Assembly (NCBI GenBank): GCA_039654915.1
Contig: CM077598.1
Location: 76,040,041 to 76,104,040 of the forward strand
Reading direction: 5' to 3'
Length of the DNA: 64,000 bases
Source of the DNA: Aquilaria yunnanensis
Lineage: Eukaryota > Streptophyta > Magnoliopsida > Malvales > Thymelaeaceae
How positions within the stretch are numbered: position 1 is the stretch's first letter; every line of letters begins with the position of its first letter. The position numbers and the translations under genes were made by a program. The notes below the pieces were generated by a model, which had not been told where the DNA came from, did not search any database, and saw only the letters and a program-made list of their open reading frames with translations. Below are positions 40,378-52,604 of the stretch, piece by piece.

Positions 40378-43300
40378 TATCAGAGCTCGATCAAGAAGCT
40401 GGCTCGTAAGGATGGTTCCACCATCGTCTTTCCCCACGACGACCCCGCTGTTGGTCATGGTGAGGATAGGAAACTGGGACATCAAGAGAGTCTTGCTTGA
40501 CGATGGATCAAACGCAGACGTCCCGTTTTCACATTTGCTGCCAAACATGGGCATATCCAATAGTGACCTCAAGCCCGTCACCTCGCCTACCTTTGTGGTA
40601 GGATCGTCCGAACTGCCTGTCCTCGGGTGGATCGATCTTCCCCTAATGATGAAAGGGACTTCGGTTGATGGGACAACCAAGTTATTCGCCTCCACAATGA
40701 CAAGGTTCATCGTCATAGATGTCCCTTCATCATACAACGCCATCCTTGGGAGACAAACACAGGGAAATCTGCACATTCGTCCTGATGTAAGATACTTGAC
40801 TGTCACTTTTGCCACCATGGATGGAGACGCGGAAATCTCATTGATCAGGGTGAAGTAAGGAAGGTGTTCATCAAAGCGTGAAAAGCTCCAGGAAACAAGT
40901 TCGCACAGGCTGTAGAGGCAGAGGCTTTAAAGCCAAAAAAGGGCGAGGCAGAAGATTCCACGAAGGTAGAGATGGAAGAACTAGAACTTGTCCCAGGCCG
41001 AAGTACCCGAATAGGGAAAAATTTGGCCGAAGGTGACAAGAAAAAACTTGTATCCTTTCTACTGATGAATAAAGACTTGTTTGCCTACTCGCCGAAAGAT
41101 ATGCCCGGGGTAAGTCCTCGCGTAGTACAACACAGCCTTAAAGTAAGTCCGGAAGCAAAACCTGTCCGGCAAAAGAAACGGGGCATCTCGGCCCACAAAA
41201 ATGACTTCGTCAAAACTGAAGTCCAGCGCTTATTAGATGCTGGAGTAATCAGGGAGGTCAAATACCCCGAATGGTTGAGCAATGTGGTTATTGCCACAAA
41301 AGAAGGAACCAGTAAGCTCCGAATGTGCATCGACTTCAGAAATTTGAACGATGCCTGGCCAAAGGATTCATACCCTCTCCCCCCAATAGACCGATTGGTA
41401 GACTCAACTGTTGAATACAGGCTCCTAACTTTCCTCGACGCTTTCAGTGGGTATCATCAAATAAGGATGGACCCCAAAGATGAGGAAAAAACCGCCTTCA
41501 TCATCGAGGGTGGAACATATTGTTACATCAGGATGCCCTTCAGGCTCAAAAATGCAGGAGCCACTTACCAGAGGTTGATGAGTAAGGTCTTTAGTAACCA
41601 AATAGGGAGAAACATGGAAGTCTACATCGACGACATGATAGTCAAAAGCAAGCTATCTAACGACCATGTCACAGATCTAAAGGAAACTTTCAACCAGCTC
41701 AGAACCTAGTAAATGCATCTTCGGAGTAACCTCAGGAAAGTTTCTTGGGTACATGTTATCAGAAAGAGGCATTGATGCTAACTCGGAAAAAATCAGGGCT
41801 CTACTAGAATTCTGAACTCCCGTCACAATAAAAGATGTGCAGAGACTCACTGGAAGGATAACCTCTCTTAGTAGGTTTATTTCCAGATATGGAGATCAGT
41901 GCCGAGCATTCTTCAAAGTCCTTACTAAGGCAGCAAAAAATGAGGGCAACCTCGAAAATGACGATCATCCTTGGAACGACGACTGCCAAAAGGCCTGGGA
42001 AGAACTCAAAATCTACTTAGCACGTCTGCCCACTTTGCGACAGCCACGCGAGGGAAAGCCCCTCGTATTATACCTCGCCGTCACAGAAAAAGCAGTAAGC
42101 TCAGTCCTCGTGAAAGAGGAAGGCCTGAAGCATTGGCCGGTCTATTATGTAAGCAAGTCCCTACACGGCATCGAAGTCAGGTATCCTTTGCTGCAAAAAG
42201 CTATATATGCCTTGGTGCTAGCAGGAAGGAAGCTGCGACCATATTTTTAGGCTCACCCTATCATCGTCCGAAGCAGTCTACCTCTACGGGATGTCATGAG
42301 AAAAGTTGATCATTCAGGAAGGCTCTCCAAATGGTGCATAGAGTTTGGCGAACACGACATTACTTATGAACCTCGGAAGGCCATAAAAGCTCAGGCCCTG
42401 GCAGACTTCATTGCCGAAGTGCCCATCGCCGAGGACAGCCATCCGGAACCTAGCGAAGGTGGGCCAGAATGGACTTTGTATGTTGACGGAGCCTCAGGGT
42501 CCGAACACCAGGGTGTGGGGGTAATTATCAGAGGTCCCGAAGGTCTGGAAGTAATGAAGGCCATCAAGTTCAGCTTCAACGTCACCCATAATGTCGTCGA
42601 GTATGAAGCCCTCATAGCAGGATTGCGCCTAGCTAGGAAAATTGGTATAAGAAACTTAAAAGCCTACAGCGATTCCCAGCTGGTAGTTCGGCAAACAGTA
42701 GGGGATTATGGGGCGAAGGACCCGACCTTGGCAAAATACCATGAACTGGTAGCAGAGATCATTCGAGAGTTCGACACCGTACGAATCGAAAATGTACCTC
42801 GGCGAGATAACGCCGAAGCAGACTGCTTGGCGAAATAAAAAACATGCACCGAGGTGCTAAATCAACCGAGCATCAGAGTGCTGAGCATAGTAACTTCGGG
42901 AAAAGGCTGGTAAGACCCAATAAAAAGATATCTCACAACCAATGCGCTCCCCGAAGAACCACACGAAGCTGCAAAAGTTCGAAGACGCTCCGGTCGATTT
43001 TTCCTCATTGGCAAAGAATTATATCGGCAGGGACATGCAAATCCGTTGTAGAGGTGTGTTGGCGAAGAGGATACTGAAATGATCCTCGAAGAAGTTCACG
43101 AAGGCGCCTGTGGTTCACACGTTGGAACTGATGCCTTCGCAGCAGTAATACTTCGGCAAGGATACTTTTGTCCTACTCTAAGAAAGGACGCTAGGAAGTT
43201 CGTCCGGAAATGTGGTAATTGCGAAAGACACACGAGTATCCAGAGGACACCCTCGGAAATGGTAACTTCGGCTGACTATCCTTGGCCCTTCGCAGTTTGG

Positions 43301-44142
43301 GGCATAGACCTCATTGGACCGCTCCCAACAGCGCCTGGAGGCTTAAAGTTCTGCGTAGTCGCAGTAGACTATTTCTCTAAATGGGTCGAGGCGGAACCTT
43401 TGGCGACTATCTCGGCAAAAGATATGCGAAAGTTCGTATGGAAAAACATTGTATGCAGATTTGGCATACCGAGGGTACTAGTAGCCGACAATGGGTCCCA
43501 GTTTACAGACAAAGGGTTCCAAGAATTTATCAACAGCCTCAGAATAAAAATGCACTTCGCCCGAGTAGCTCACCCCCAAAGTAATGGGCAAGTAGAAGTA
43601 TCCAACAGGACTATCAAAGATGGTCTGAAAAAGAGACTGGGGGAAGCAAAAGGGAAATGGCCGGGAGAGCTCCCAAGTGTGTTATGGAGCTACCGAACAA
43701 CACCCCGAAGAGCCACAGGGGAAACACCTTTTTCACTTGTTTTCGGTACGGAGATTATCATCCCAGTCGAGGTAGTGCAGCCATCGGTGCGAGTGCAAGT
43801 GTTCGATGAAAGGGGAAATGACCTTGGTTTGAGAACCAAGCTTGACCTCGTCGGCGAACACAGAGAAATAGCCGAGCTAAGGAGAAAAGCTTTTCAGCAA
43901 AGAGTGGCCGCGGCTATAAACTTGCGCGCCAGGCCAAAAGGAATAAAGAAAGGAGACCTCGTTCTCCGAAAGGCTGAATTTGGACCTAGAAGGCCATTCT
44001 ACGGGGTACTTCGCGCAAATTGGGAAGGACCTTAACTAGTACTTGCCGAAGTGCGAAAAGGGGTTTACAAGCTCGGCGATGCCAGAGGCATAGAGTTGAA
44101 AAATACATGGCATTCGGACGCCTCGAGAAAATTCTATGCTTA
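40378..44142 (+). pseudogene. pol: Element F pol (broken)
   Basis: Protease (LLDDGSNADVPF, PSSYNAILGRQTQG) sits between two frameshifts, near 40445 and 40838. A TGA near 40878 is at the same Arg codon that is TGA in E. RT (40972-41709) has the motif YIDD. A deletion of about 20 bp at 41706 removes FGIRLNPE and shifts the frame. The first RNase H ends at a TAG at 42248; the second RNase H (LYVDGASGSEHQG) and integrase (GIDLIGPLP, DNGSQF) follow, with stops near 42836 and 44033. The protein end FYA is at 44142. Confidence 0.93.
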
Positions 44143-44443
44143 AGATTTCGGTGAGAAGATTGTATCGTACAGAAGAATTTCTAAGTACAAAAGGTCCTTA
44201 GCCAAAAATCTTGAGCATGAGTTATACAAGTCTGAATTTCGTGAAGAAGATCGCCGTATTCTCCGAAGTCTCTTGAGCGAACATGTTCGGGACAATGGAA
44301 AAAGAAAAACCTTAAAAAAAGACTTAGTCAAAATTTTTAAGAAAGAGTCTTTATTGAGATGGATCTGCTTACAAAGAAGGAAGCTCACCAAAAGAAGAAA
44401 TACAAAAGAAGAAGAAAAAGAAGGCAAAGGACCCTAAAACAAA
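44143..44443. other. Spacer between pol and the antisense gene in F
   Basis: This 301-bp spacer contains a single unit of the repeat that is tandem in A, B and E (complement near 44260-44310: CTCTTGAGCGAACATGTTCG). No gene seen. Confidence 0.6.
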
Positions 44444-46810
44444 CTAAGGAATCTCGGCGTCTCGGGAGCCACCAGTTCCTGCGTCCTTTTCCACCACCTT
44501 CGGCACCGGGAAAGAACGGGGCAAGTTCAGGTGTTCGATTTTCGACCAAGACCACCGAGGCCCCTCGGGAATGTTTAGGGCCTCCAAGAAAGAGAGGTCC
44601 AGATCTAGGAACCTCTGAAGCACTTGGTGACGAGTGAGGCAGAAGCAATCTTGAAAACCGACCTTGGTCATTTCGTCGCCTTTTTTCTTCTCGACCGCCA
44701 GCTCATCACGTTCGCTCTCTAGATCGGCAATCTCCTTCCTCAGTGCCTTCGTCTTTTTCTTCTTTGGCTCCTTCTTCAAAGACTCAACCTCGGCCTGGAG
44801 CTCCGCCTTCTCGGCAAGCACCTTCGCCAGGAGACCCTTAGAATCTGACTTCTCCTTTTGATATGATTCGCTCGCCGAGGTCAGCTCACCGAGGTCAGAA
44901 ATCTTCTGGGAAGAGTCCTTCAAAAGTTCCTCCTTTTCCTTCGCGAACTCCTTCCTAATAGCAGCGACCTCCATCTTCGCAGCTTCAGCCATCTTCGTGT
45001 TCTTGGCGGCCAATTCAGAGCACTTGGCCTTAAATTTTTCTATAAGATCTAAGGCCGAGACTCGGAACGCTGCTTCCTTCGCCACCAGAACCCTGAGGAG
45101 GCCGGTGTACCCCAGCAGCTACAAAGAAGTAAGAGCAAAAGTCAGTAAGGCAAAACGTGGGCCAAACACTTAGAAGAAATTAAGGGGAAGCAAAACAAAG
45201 GCCTGGAGAATACCTGGGCAGCGTGCTCGGTAACGCTTCAGAAACGGCCCTGAAGGATGCCTCGGTGAGGATCCCCCTCGAGATTTGGTTGGCCATATAT
45301 GGGCAGTCGCCAGAGTACAAATTCATGTCCTCCGTAAACGACCAAAAGGGCTCCCTCTGGATCTTCCCCTTCGGGACATAGGCATCCCGAAGAGCCGGCT
45401 TCCGGGCGTGCTCGGCTGCCCAATTCGGGAGTAGCAGCTCCCCTGTATGGCAAAGCAAGAAATTTATCAAGACAAGGAACCCTTAAAGACATAAAGGTAC
45501 CATAACTTGTCTAAGAAAATGAACCTGGCGGCACCTCCGCAACGTCATCATCGGAGTCCCGAACCTCCTCGGCAGGAATCTCCTTACCTTTACTCTTACG
45601 ACGCTACTCGGCGGAAGGGACCTCCACCAAGGCATCCAGAAGAGCCGCCGAGGAAGAGGGAATCTGGGAAGGGGCAACAGCGGCAACCTCGGCCGACGGA
45701 ACAGCAGCAGTAGCATCTGACTCTTCGCGCGCCTCCTTGGGAATTTCCGCCAGAGGTGGAGGCATGTCCTTCTTTGCCCGTTTGGCCACCGATGGGCCAG
45801 CCCCAGATGATTTCTGCCTTCGGGAGACGGCCTTCTTCGTCTGCTAGCCCTTCTCGGCTTCACTAAGGAAAAGGGACTTGTAGTAGGCAGCGGAGTCGTC
45901 GCCCGTCTCTGAAAAAGAAAGAAAATATCAGTGTGAGTCCAAGGTAAAACTATAACAAAAGAATCCTGGGATAACTTACTCTCAAAAAAGGACTCATAAG
46001 TGACTTCCTCCCTAAGGAGTTGCACCAACCAAGAGTCTTTCCCAGCGATAGTAGGAGCCGGCATCCCGAGGTCCGTCTTGTGCTCCTTCACCACCCCTAG
46101 TGCCCGAAGAATCTCCTTGATCATCAGTTTCCAATTAATGGGGAAGGGGTAAAGGGAGCGCAAAGGGACCTCGGAATCCCAATCGGAGACAGCTCAGATC
46201 CGTTTATCGAAGTCCGTGAATATTGGTGCCAACTCAGGAGTCAGCATTATCCTGGATCAATGACGTCCATCTCCAGCCTTCCCTGAGCCCGCTTGGTCGG
46301 GGCGTGCGACCAGGCCTCCTCCATCTTCAGAAAGAAAAAGTTTTGTTGCCACCCTCGCCAACTGTCCTTGGTGGCAAAGGTGAACATATACTTTTTGTTC
46401 CCTGATCCCCGAGGTAGCATGAAGTGAAAGCCACCCTTCGGGACCACAAAGAGCTTATAGTATTGCATGAAAAGAATAAAGTGGGGCTCTATTTTGAAAA
46501 TGCTGCACATACAGAGGAAGGCGTTGAAGTAGCAGTACGAGTTCGGCGGAAGCTGATTTACGGCAATGCCATGGAATTGGCAAAAGTCGCAAATCATCTT
46601 CAGATGAGGGTACCGAAGTCTGGCCTTCAGTTGGGCTCGGAAAATGGTAACCTCATCACCACAGTTCGAAAAGCTAAACTGGTCAGAACGTGGCAACCAT
46701 GTAATGGCATATGAGGGAAGAAAGAATTTGGTCTTCCATCTTTTTAATTTTTTAGAAGTGGTGCAGCAAAGGTGAGACAAAAGAGCTTGCCAGCTCTCGA
46801 GAATAGGCAT
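44444..46810 (-). pseudogene. Antisense four-exon gene of element F (broken)
   Basis: Exon 1 runs from Met at 46810 to 45980, exon 2 45908-45535, exon 3 45442-45214, exon 4 45118-44444. All three introns keep GT and AG on the minus strand. Exon 1 has the conserved N-terminal domain (FCQFHGIAVNQLPPNSYCYF, KDSWRGWQQNFFFLK) until a one-base loss near 46247. Exon 2 begins AGACGGGCGACGAC: the Met at this position in other copies is Thr, so that Met is internal and not a start. Exon 2 and exon 3 contain stops or a small deletion. Exon 4 is a coiled coil ending AEIP. Codon 58 is CGA (Arg), not TGA. Confidence 0.85.
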
Positions 46811-47450
46811 GGTCCGCTGAAAAGCGATCTCGAAAAAAGGCCAAAAACGACTTCGAGAAAGCTTAAAAAGCAAAAGACTCTGGAAGTTAAAACCCAAAAA
46901 ATGTTTTGCCAATATCTGGATTTGAAGACACCGTCGCGAAGGGTTACCAGAAAACACTCCATCAAAGAGGATCACCACAAAAAGCGGGAGAAAACGTGAA
47001 AGCAGTTGAAAGCAAAAGCAGAAGCAAAAGGAGGTTATGATGGAACGGAGGTATATATAGGCCGAGGAGGGTAGGCGAACCGGCGTCATAACGTACTCCA
47101 CAAAGGTGAACAGTCGCCATAACTGCTCATCGTGCATGAAAAGGCACGCCTGCTGTATCCAGCGCAGTCCCCGCCAGTAACAAGCTGCCACGTGTCAGCG
47201 ATCGCGCCAAAAGAGGGATACGCTTTCTGACACCCCTAGACCCTAGGCGCGCCGCTCCAGACTGGCACGGCTAGTTACAAGACGCGATGTTACGCAGCCC
47301 TGCAGAAGGAAAGAAGTGGGCGACCTCGAAGACACCAAAGGATGGGCTATAACCAAACAGCCCATGTCTTCTGACAAAAGGTACTACACCCGAGGTCCCG
47401 AAGGACGCCCTCCGAAAGCTGACAAACCGAAGTTCCCACTTCGGCCTTTC
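46811..47450 (-). promoter_or_regulatory. Promoter and leader of the antisense gene in F
   Basis: No gene in these 640 bp. On the minus strand TATATATA (47052-47059), preceded by CCTCGGCC, lies 241 bp before the ATG at 46810, followed by a pyrimidine-rich leader (CTCCTTTTGCTTCTGC). Confidence 0.55.
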
Positions 47451-47463
47451 GGAGGGGGGCCTG
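47451..47463 (+). other. Polypurine tract of element F
   Basis: GGAGGGGGGCCTG directly before the 3' LTR. Confidence 0.85.
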
Positions 47464-48335
47464 TGATAGCCGAAGGGCTATCGCCTTTCTCAGTACGTAC
47501 TTCATGAGGAAAACATGGTTGGGAAACCTGGCGTCATCCGAAAGAGCCGCTATCTCTGACCTCGGAAGGAGTGAAGTCAGATACCACGAAGGCCGGACTT
47601 CGGCTGAATACGCTAGGCGTTTCAAAGGTATTGCCGGCTCCCTCGGGGGACCAAGCAAATCGCCTTCGAGGATTAAGAACCAGCTATTGTAAGCAGGAGA
47701 AAGCTTCCCCGAAGGCAGAACCCTTGAACCAGGGGACTCCCCGAACTACAAAGCATAACTGCCGAAGAAGGTCATCCATACCAAAGAACGCCCTCGGCCG
47801 GAGGACCTCGGGAGTACGGCATGAGCATTTAAGGAGCCTCTGACATGTCCCCCACAAGCGCTACACGCCGCCCCAAACGGTGGTCTGACACGTCGACGCC
47901 GTCCAGGTCTTGTCACGACCTGTCTCGGCTCAAGGCTCAAGGAGCCTGCAAACTGCTACTTGTCCCCTACGCCCGGAAACATAGAGAACATCTGATCGAA
48001 CACGTGTCATAATCTGAACGGTCTGGGAACTCCTATAAATACCAGGAAACAGGCCCTGGCAAAGGACCCCGGGATTCGACCCTCTCCCCCTGAGAAAATA
48101 CAAATAGGCAAGGCCACTAAACCTCTTAGTGCTCCCCTTCTTTCACCTCTCAGGACACTGACTTGGGCGTCGAAGGCTCCTCCCCGGAAAAAGATCCCGG
48201 GGACCTCCTAACCCTTTTTTTTTACGAGTTTTACAGGCACATTCCCCTGGGAAATCTAGGCTCCAGACGTTCTCCTTCGCAGGAAGTTCCTCCCGAAGTC
48301 ACGATGTCTTCCAACGAAGTTGCCTCTGGGCATCA
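47464..48335 (+). mobile_element. 3' LTR of element F (872 bp)
   Basis: Full-length version with the R motif and a perfect 7-bp stem (48181-48187 with 48197-48203) and A-rich loop. Ends GGCATCA, followed by the CCATG duplication. Confidence 0.95.
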
Positions 48336-48340
48336 CCATG

Positions 48341-48690
48341 ATCACTATGAGAATCACTTATGACACTCATATAACGATCCATGTAGTGTTCTCATGGTGG
48401 GTCGGTCTAGTACACAAGTTCTCCAACTTGTACCCATATGCAGACTACATATCTCATATTAGTCTCCACATATGCTAGTCGTTATGTATTATTGAAACTC
48501 GCTCCACAATAATACTACACTAGGGACATTTGAGAATATTATTGTTCTAGGGTTACAATTATGTTTGTTAAGTTACTCAGAAACAAAACAACAAACATAA
48601 TTGCTGGATTAATGCCTTAATAAAATATCATGACTAAATGTGCAAAAATACAATCATCTCATGATTGGACTTTTGGGCACAACACTAACA
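48341..48690 (-). mobile_element. X LTR copy 1, last segment
   Basis: It ends ACAACACTAACA on the plus strand, the start TGTTAGTG of the LTR on the minus strand. Element D protease resumes at 48691 (CCCTCATC), whose partner duplication on the left was lost in the deletion near 23720. Confidence 0.93.
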
Positions 48691-51600
48691 CCCTCATCGT
48701 ACAACGCCACCCTCGGAAGACAAACTCAAGGTGATCTCCACATCCGCCCAGATGTAAAGTACTTAACAGTCACCTTCGCAACTAAAGAAGGAGATGCAGA
48801 GATCTTCATTGACCAAGCCGAAGTTAGGAGGGTCTTGACCAAGGCTAGAGAAAGCCCGGCAAAGGTCCAAGTACACACTTCGGCTACTGAAAGTGCAGTC
48901 ATGACTGGCCAAGAGACAGCACAGGAGGGAATAAAAGAGTTGGAAAAAGTAGAAACAGAAGATATAGAGCTGCCCGGAACACCCGAGTGGGGAAAAAATT
49001 GGCCAAGGGTGACAAAGATAGGCTTGCATCTTTCTTGTTAATGAACAAAGATCTATTCGCCTACTCTTCAAAAGACATGCCTGGGGTCGACCTCAGCATA
49101 ATCCACCAGAGCCTTAAAGTATGGCCTGGCGCAAGGCCGGTTCGGCAGAAAAAATGGAACCTATCGGCTCATAAGAACTCTTTCATTAAAGCCGAGGTTA
49201 AGCGCCTGATTGAGGCAGGGGTAATAAGAGAATTTAAATACCACGACTGGCTCAGCAACGTGGTTACCGCCACAAAAAAGGGGAGTGAAAAGCTCCAAAT
49301 GTGCATCGATTGTCGGAACCTAAATGATGCCTATCCAAAGGACTCCTATCCTTTGCCAGCCATAGACCAATTGGTGGATTCAACCGCCGAATACAGTCTT
49401 CTCAGTTTCCTCGATGCCTTCAGCGGGTATCATCAAATTTGGATGAACTCCAAAGATGAAGAAAAAACCGCCTTCATCACCAAAGTTGGTACCTACTGCT
49501 ACGTCAGAATGCCCTTTGGCCTTAAGAACACAGGAGCTACCTATCAGAGGTTGATGAATAAAGTATTTGACTCCCAAAGCGGGAGGAACATGGAAGCATA
49601 TGTCAACGATATGATAGTTAAGAGCAAAATGCCTAGTAATCATATCTTGGACTTAGGTGAAACCTTCCAACGACTTCAGGAGTTCGGCATTCACCTTAAT
49701 CCCGAGAAGTGCGTGTTTGGAGTGAGCGCAGGTAAGTTCCTCGGGTTCATGGTGTCAGAAAGGGGAATAGACGCCAACCCCGAAAAGGTCAAACCCTTGT
49801 TAGGATTTCGAACACCTACAACCACTAAAGACATACAAAGGCTTACCGGAAGAATCAATTCCCTTAGTAGATTCATTTCCAGGTACGGTGACCGATGTCG
49901 ATCATTCTTCAAGGTGCTCACCAAAGTAACCAAGAGCGAAGGTAACTTCGGAACTGAGGAACACCCTTGGAATGAAGAATGATAGAAAGCTTGCGATGAG
50001 CTGAAAAGCTACCTAACCCGACTACCAACACTTCGTCAACCTCAGGAAAGAGAGCCTCTCCTCCTCTACCTTGCCGTCACTGAAAAAGCTATGAGTTCAG
50101 TCCTATTAAAGGAAGAAGGTGGAAGGCAGTGGCCAGTATATTATGTAAGCAAGTCCCTACATGGCACCGAGGTCAGGTACCCATTGCTCCAAAAAGTGAT
50201 TTACACCTTAGTGCTCGCGGGTAAGAGGCTACAGCCCTACTTTCAAGTACACACCATCATTGTCTGAAGCAACCTGCCTCTATGTGACATAATGAAAAAG
50301 GTAGAGCATTCGAGAAGGCTGTCAAAATGGTGTATCGAGCTCAGAGAATATGACATCACTTACGAGCCAAGAAGGGCAATAAAAGCGCAAGCATTGGCAG
50401 ATTTCATCGTCGAAATTCCAAAAATTGAGGATGCTTTAGCTACCTCGGAAGATCTAATAAGGATTGAACTAGAGTGGAAACTCTTTGTCGATGGAGCCTC
50501 AGGCGCCGAACACCAAGGTGCTGGAGTTGCTCTTCGGGGGCCCGAAGGCATGGAGGCCACCAAAGCAATAAAATTCGGTTTCAATGTCACCAATAACATC
50601 GCAGAATATGAGGCCCTTATAGCAGGACTAAAACTGGCCAGAAAAGTTGGTGTAAAAAACCTGACGGCCCACAGTGACTCACAGCTAGTAGTCTAGAAAA
50701 TGAAAGGAGATTACGCAGCAAAGGATCTAACCTTGGCAAAGTATCATGACCTCGTCAAGAAGCTCATTAAAGAGTTTGACTTGGTAAAAATAAAAAACGT
50801 GCCTCGAAGAGATAATTCTCAAGTTGATACCTTGGCCAAATCCAAGGAACCCACCGAGGTACTAAAACAACCTAGCATAGAATTAATGTGCGTAGCAACC
50901 TCGGGAGAAGGATGGCAAGATTCCATCAAGAAATACCTGGCAACTTCGGCACTCCTCGAAGACCCTACTGAGGCCACAAAAGTGCGAAAACGCTTTGGGA
51001 GATACTTCCTCATCGGGGATGAACTATACAGGCAAGGGTATGCAAGTCCTATGCAGAGGTGCATAAGTGAAAAAGATGTCAGGATAGTCCTCGAAGAAGT
51101 TCATGAGGGGGCTTGTGGTTCCCACAATGGAACAGATGCCCTCGCCGGAGTACTACTTCGTCAAGGTTACTTTTGGCCTACCCTAAGAAAGGATGCAAGG
51201 CAATTTGTCCGAAAATGTGACAATGGCCAAAGGCACGCCAACATCTAGAAGTTACCCTCAGAGAAAATAACTCTAGCAAATTACCCTTGCCCCTTCACCA
51301 TCTGGTGTATTGACCTCATTGGACCTCTCCCAAGTGCCCACAGTGGGGTGAAGTTCTATATAGTTGCAGTGGACTACTTCACTAAGTGGATCGAAGCAGA
51401 GCCTTTAGCATCAATCTTAGCTAAGGATACCCAAAAGTTCATTTGGAAGAACATCATATGCAGATTTGGCATACCAAGGGTAATAGTGGCCGACAATGGT
51501 ACCCAGTTTACTGATAGAGGGTTCCGAGAATTCATGGCTAACCTCGGCATAAAATTACATTTCACCCCGGTAGCCCATCCTCAAAGTAATGGGCAAGTCG

Positions 51601-52148
51601 AGGTATCCAATAGGATAATAAAAGATGGCTTGAAGAAAAAGCTAAGGGAGGCAAAGGGGAGATGGCTAGGGGAGCTCCCAAGTGTACTATGGAGCAATCG
51701 TACAACTCCCCGAAGGACCGCTAGAGAAACTCCTTTCTCGCTCATGTTCGGGACAGAAGCCATTATTCCCATTGAGGTCATGCGGCCTTCAGTAAGAATA
51801 CACGTGTTCGACGAAGTAGGAAACATCCTTGGCTTGAGGGCAAAACTAGACCTCACCGAAGAACACCGTGAAATGGATGAACTGAGGAGGAAGGCTTTCT
51901 AACATGGAGTAACTGATGCTACTAACTTGCATGTGAAGAAAAAAGAAATGAAGAAGGGGGACCTCATCCTTCGGAAGGCCGAATTTGAGCCGCGAAGGCC
52001 ATCAGATGGGGTACTTCGGGCAAATTGGGGCGGACCTTATCTGGTCCTCGACGAAATCCACCTTGGGGACTACAAATTAGGTGATGCCGAGGGAGTAGAG
52101 TTGAAAAACACTTGGCATTCAGATTCTTTGAAAAAATTCTACACTTAG
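48691..52148 (+). pseudogene. pol: D pol: protease end, RT, RNase H, second RNase H, integrase (broken)
   Basis: The protease end (SSYNATLGRQTQGDLHIRPD) leads into a linker, a frameshift near 48985, then RT (48987-49982) with CIDCRNLNDAYPKDSYPLPA. The catalytic YVDD is YVND, so RT is inactive. Stops at 49980-49985 replace Cys and Gln. The first RNase H follows, then the second RNase H (ELEWKLFVDGASGAEHQG) ending at a TAG near 50694; integrase (CIDLIGPLPS, DNGTQFTDRG) is cut by TAG near 51246 and TAA near 51900 and ends FYT at 52148. The wording differs enough from A/B/E and F to make D a third subfamily. Confidence 0.93.
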
Positions 52149-52604
52149 ACATTTTTTCCAAAGAAAAGCTTGTGATTACTTCTCCCCGAAATCACCGGTA
52201 AAAATGTGGTTTATAAACCGAATATGGTCACATTGCTAAAATGGGCTTCTAGCACACTGACTTTTTTTCCAAAGGTGCTAGTTCCTTAGCAAAACCTAAA
52301 ACTCGGCGGAATACATTCGAAAATCCACATATCAGGGAAAATCTCGCTAAAAGAAGAACAGTACAACGCTTCTCGAAGGCATGGTTTCGGACGTGGATGT
52401 CCACCAAAAATACGCACATAGAATTATACAAACTTATGAAAAGTCGTGATTGAAGGAAAGAACGGCAACTTAGAAAAAATCTTTTCATCCATAGTTCTGA
52501 GGAAGAAAGCAGATTACAAGAAAAGGAAAAAAGAAAAATCCTATTGTTGAGCCGGAGCGTCTGGTACCTCCTCGGCATTGGTATCTTTCTCTTGGATAGG
52601 AGCA
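52149..52604. other. Spacer between pol and the antisense gene in D
   Basis: 456 bp, AT-rich relative to the rest of D, with no ORF of note. The 56-bp tandem repeat of A/B/E is not recognisable here. Confidence 0.5.

Larger units (their letters stand above)
37867..48335 (+). mobile_element. Tat-lineage LTR retrotransposon F, complete, inserted in X LTR
   Basis: LTRs at 37867-38690 and 47464-48335, flanked by CCATG at 37862-37866 and 48336-48340. It has a primer-binding site, gag, pol, an antisense gene on the minus strand and a polypurine tract. The family is related to, but distinct from, A/B/E. Many stops and small deletions show that it is inactive. The 48-bp length difference between its LTRs is one deletion in the 5' copy. 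Confidence 0.95.
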
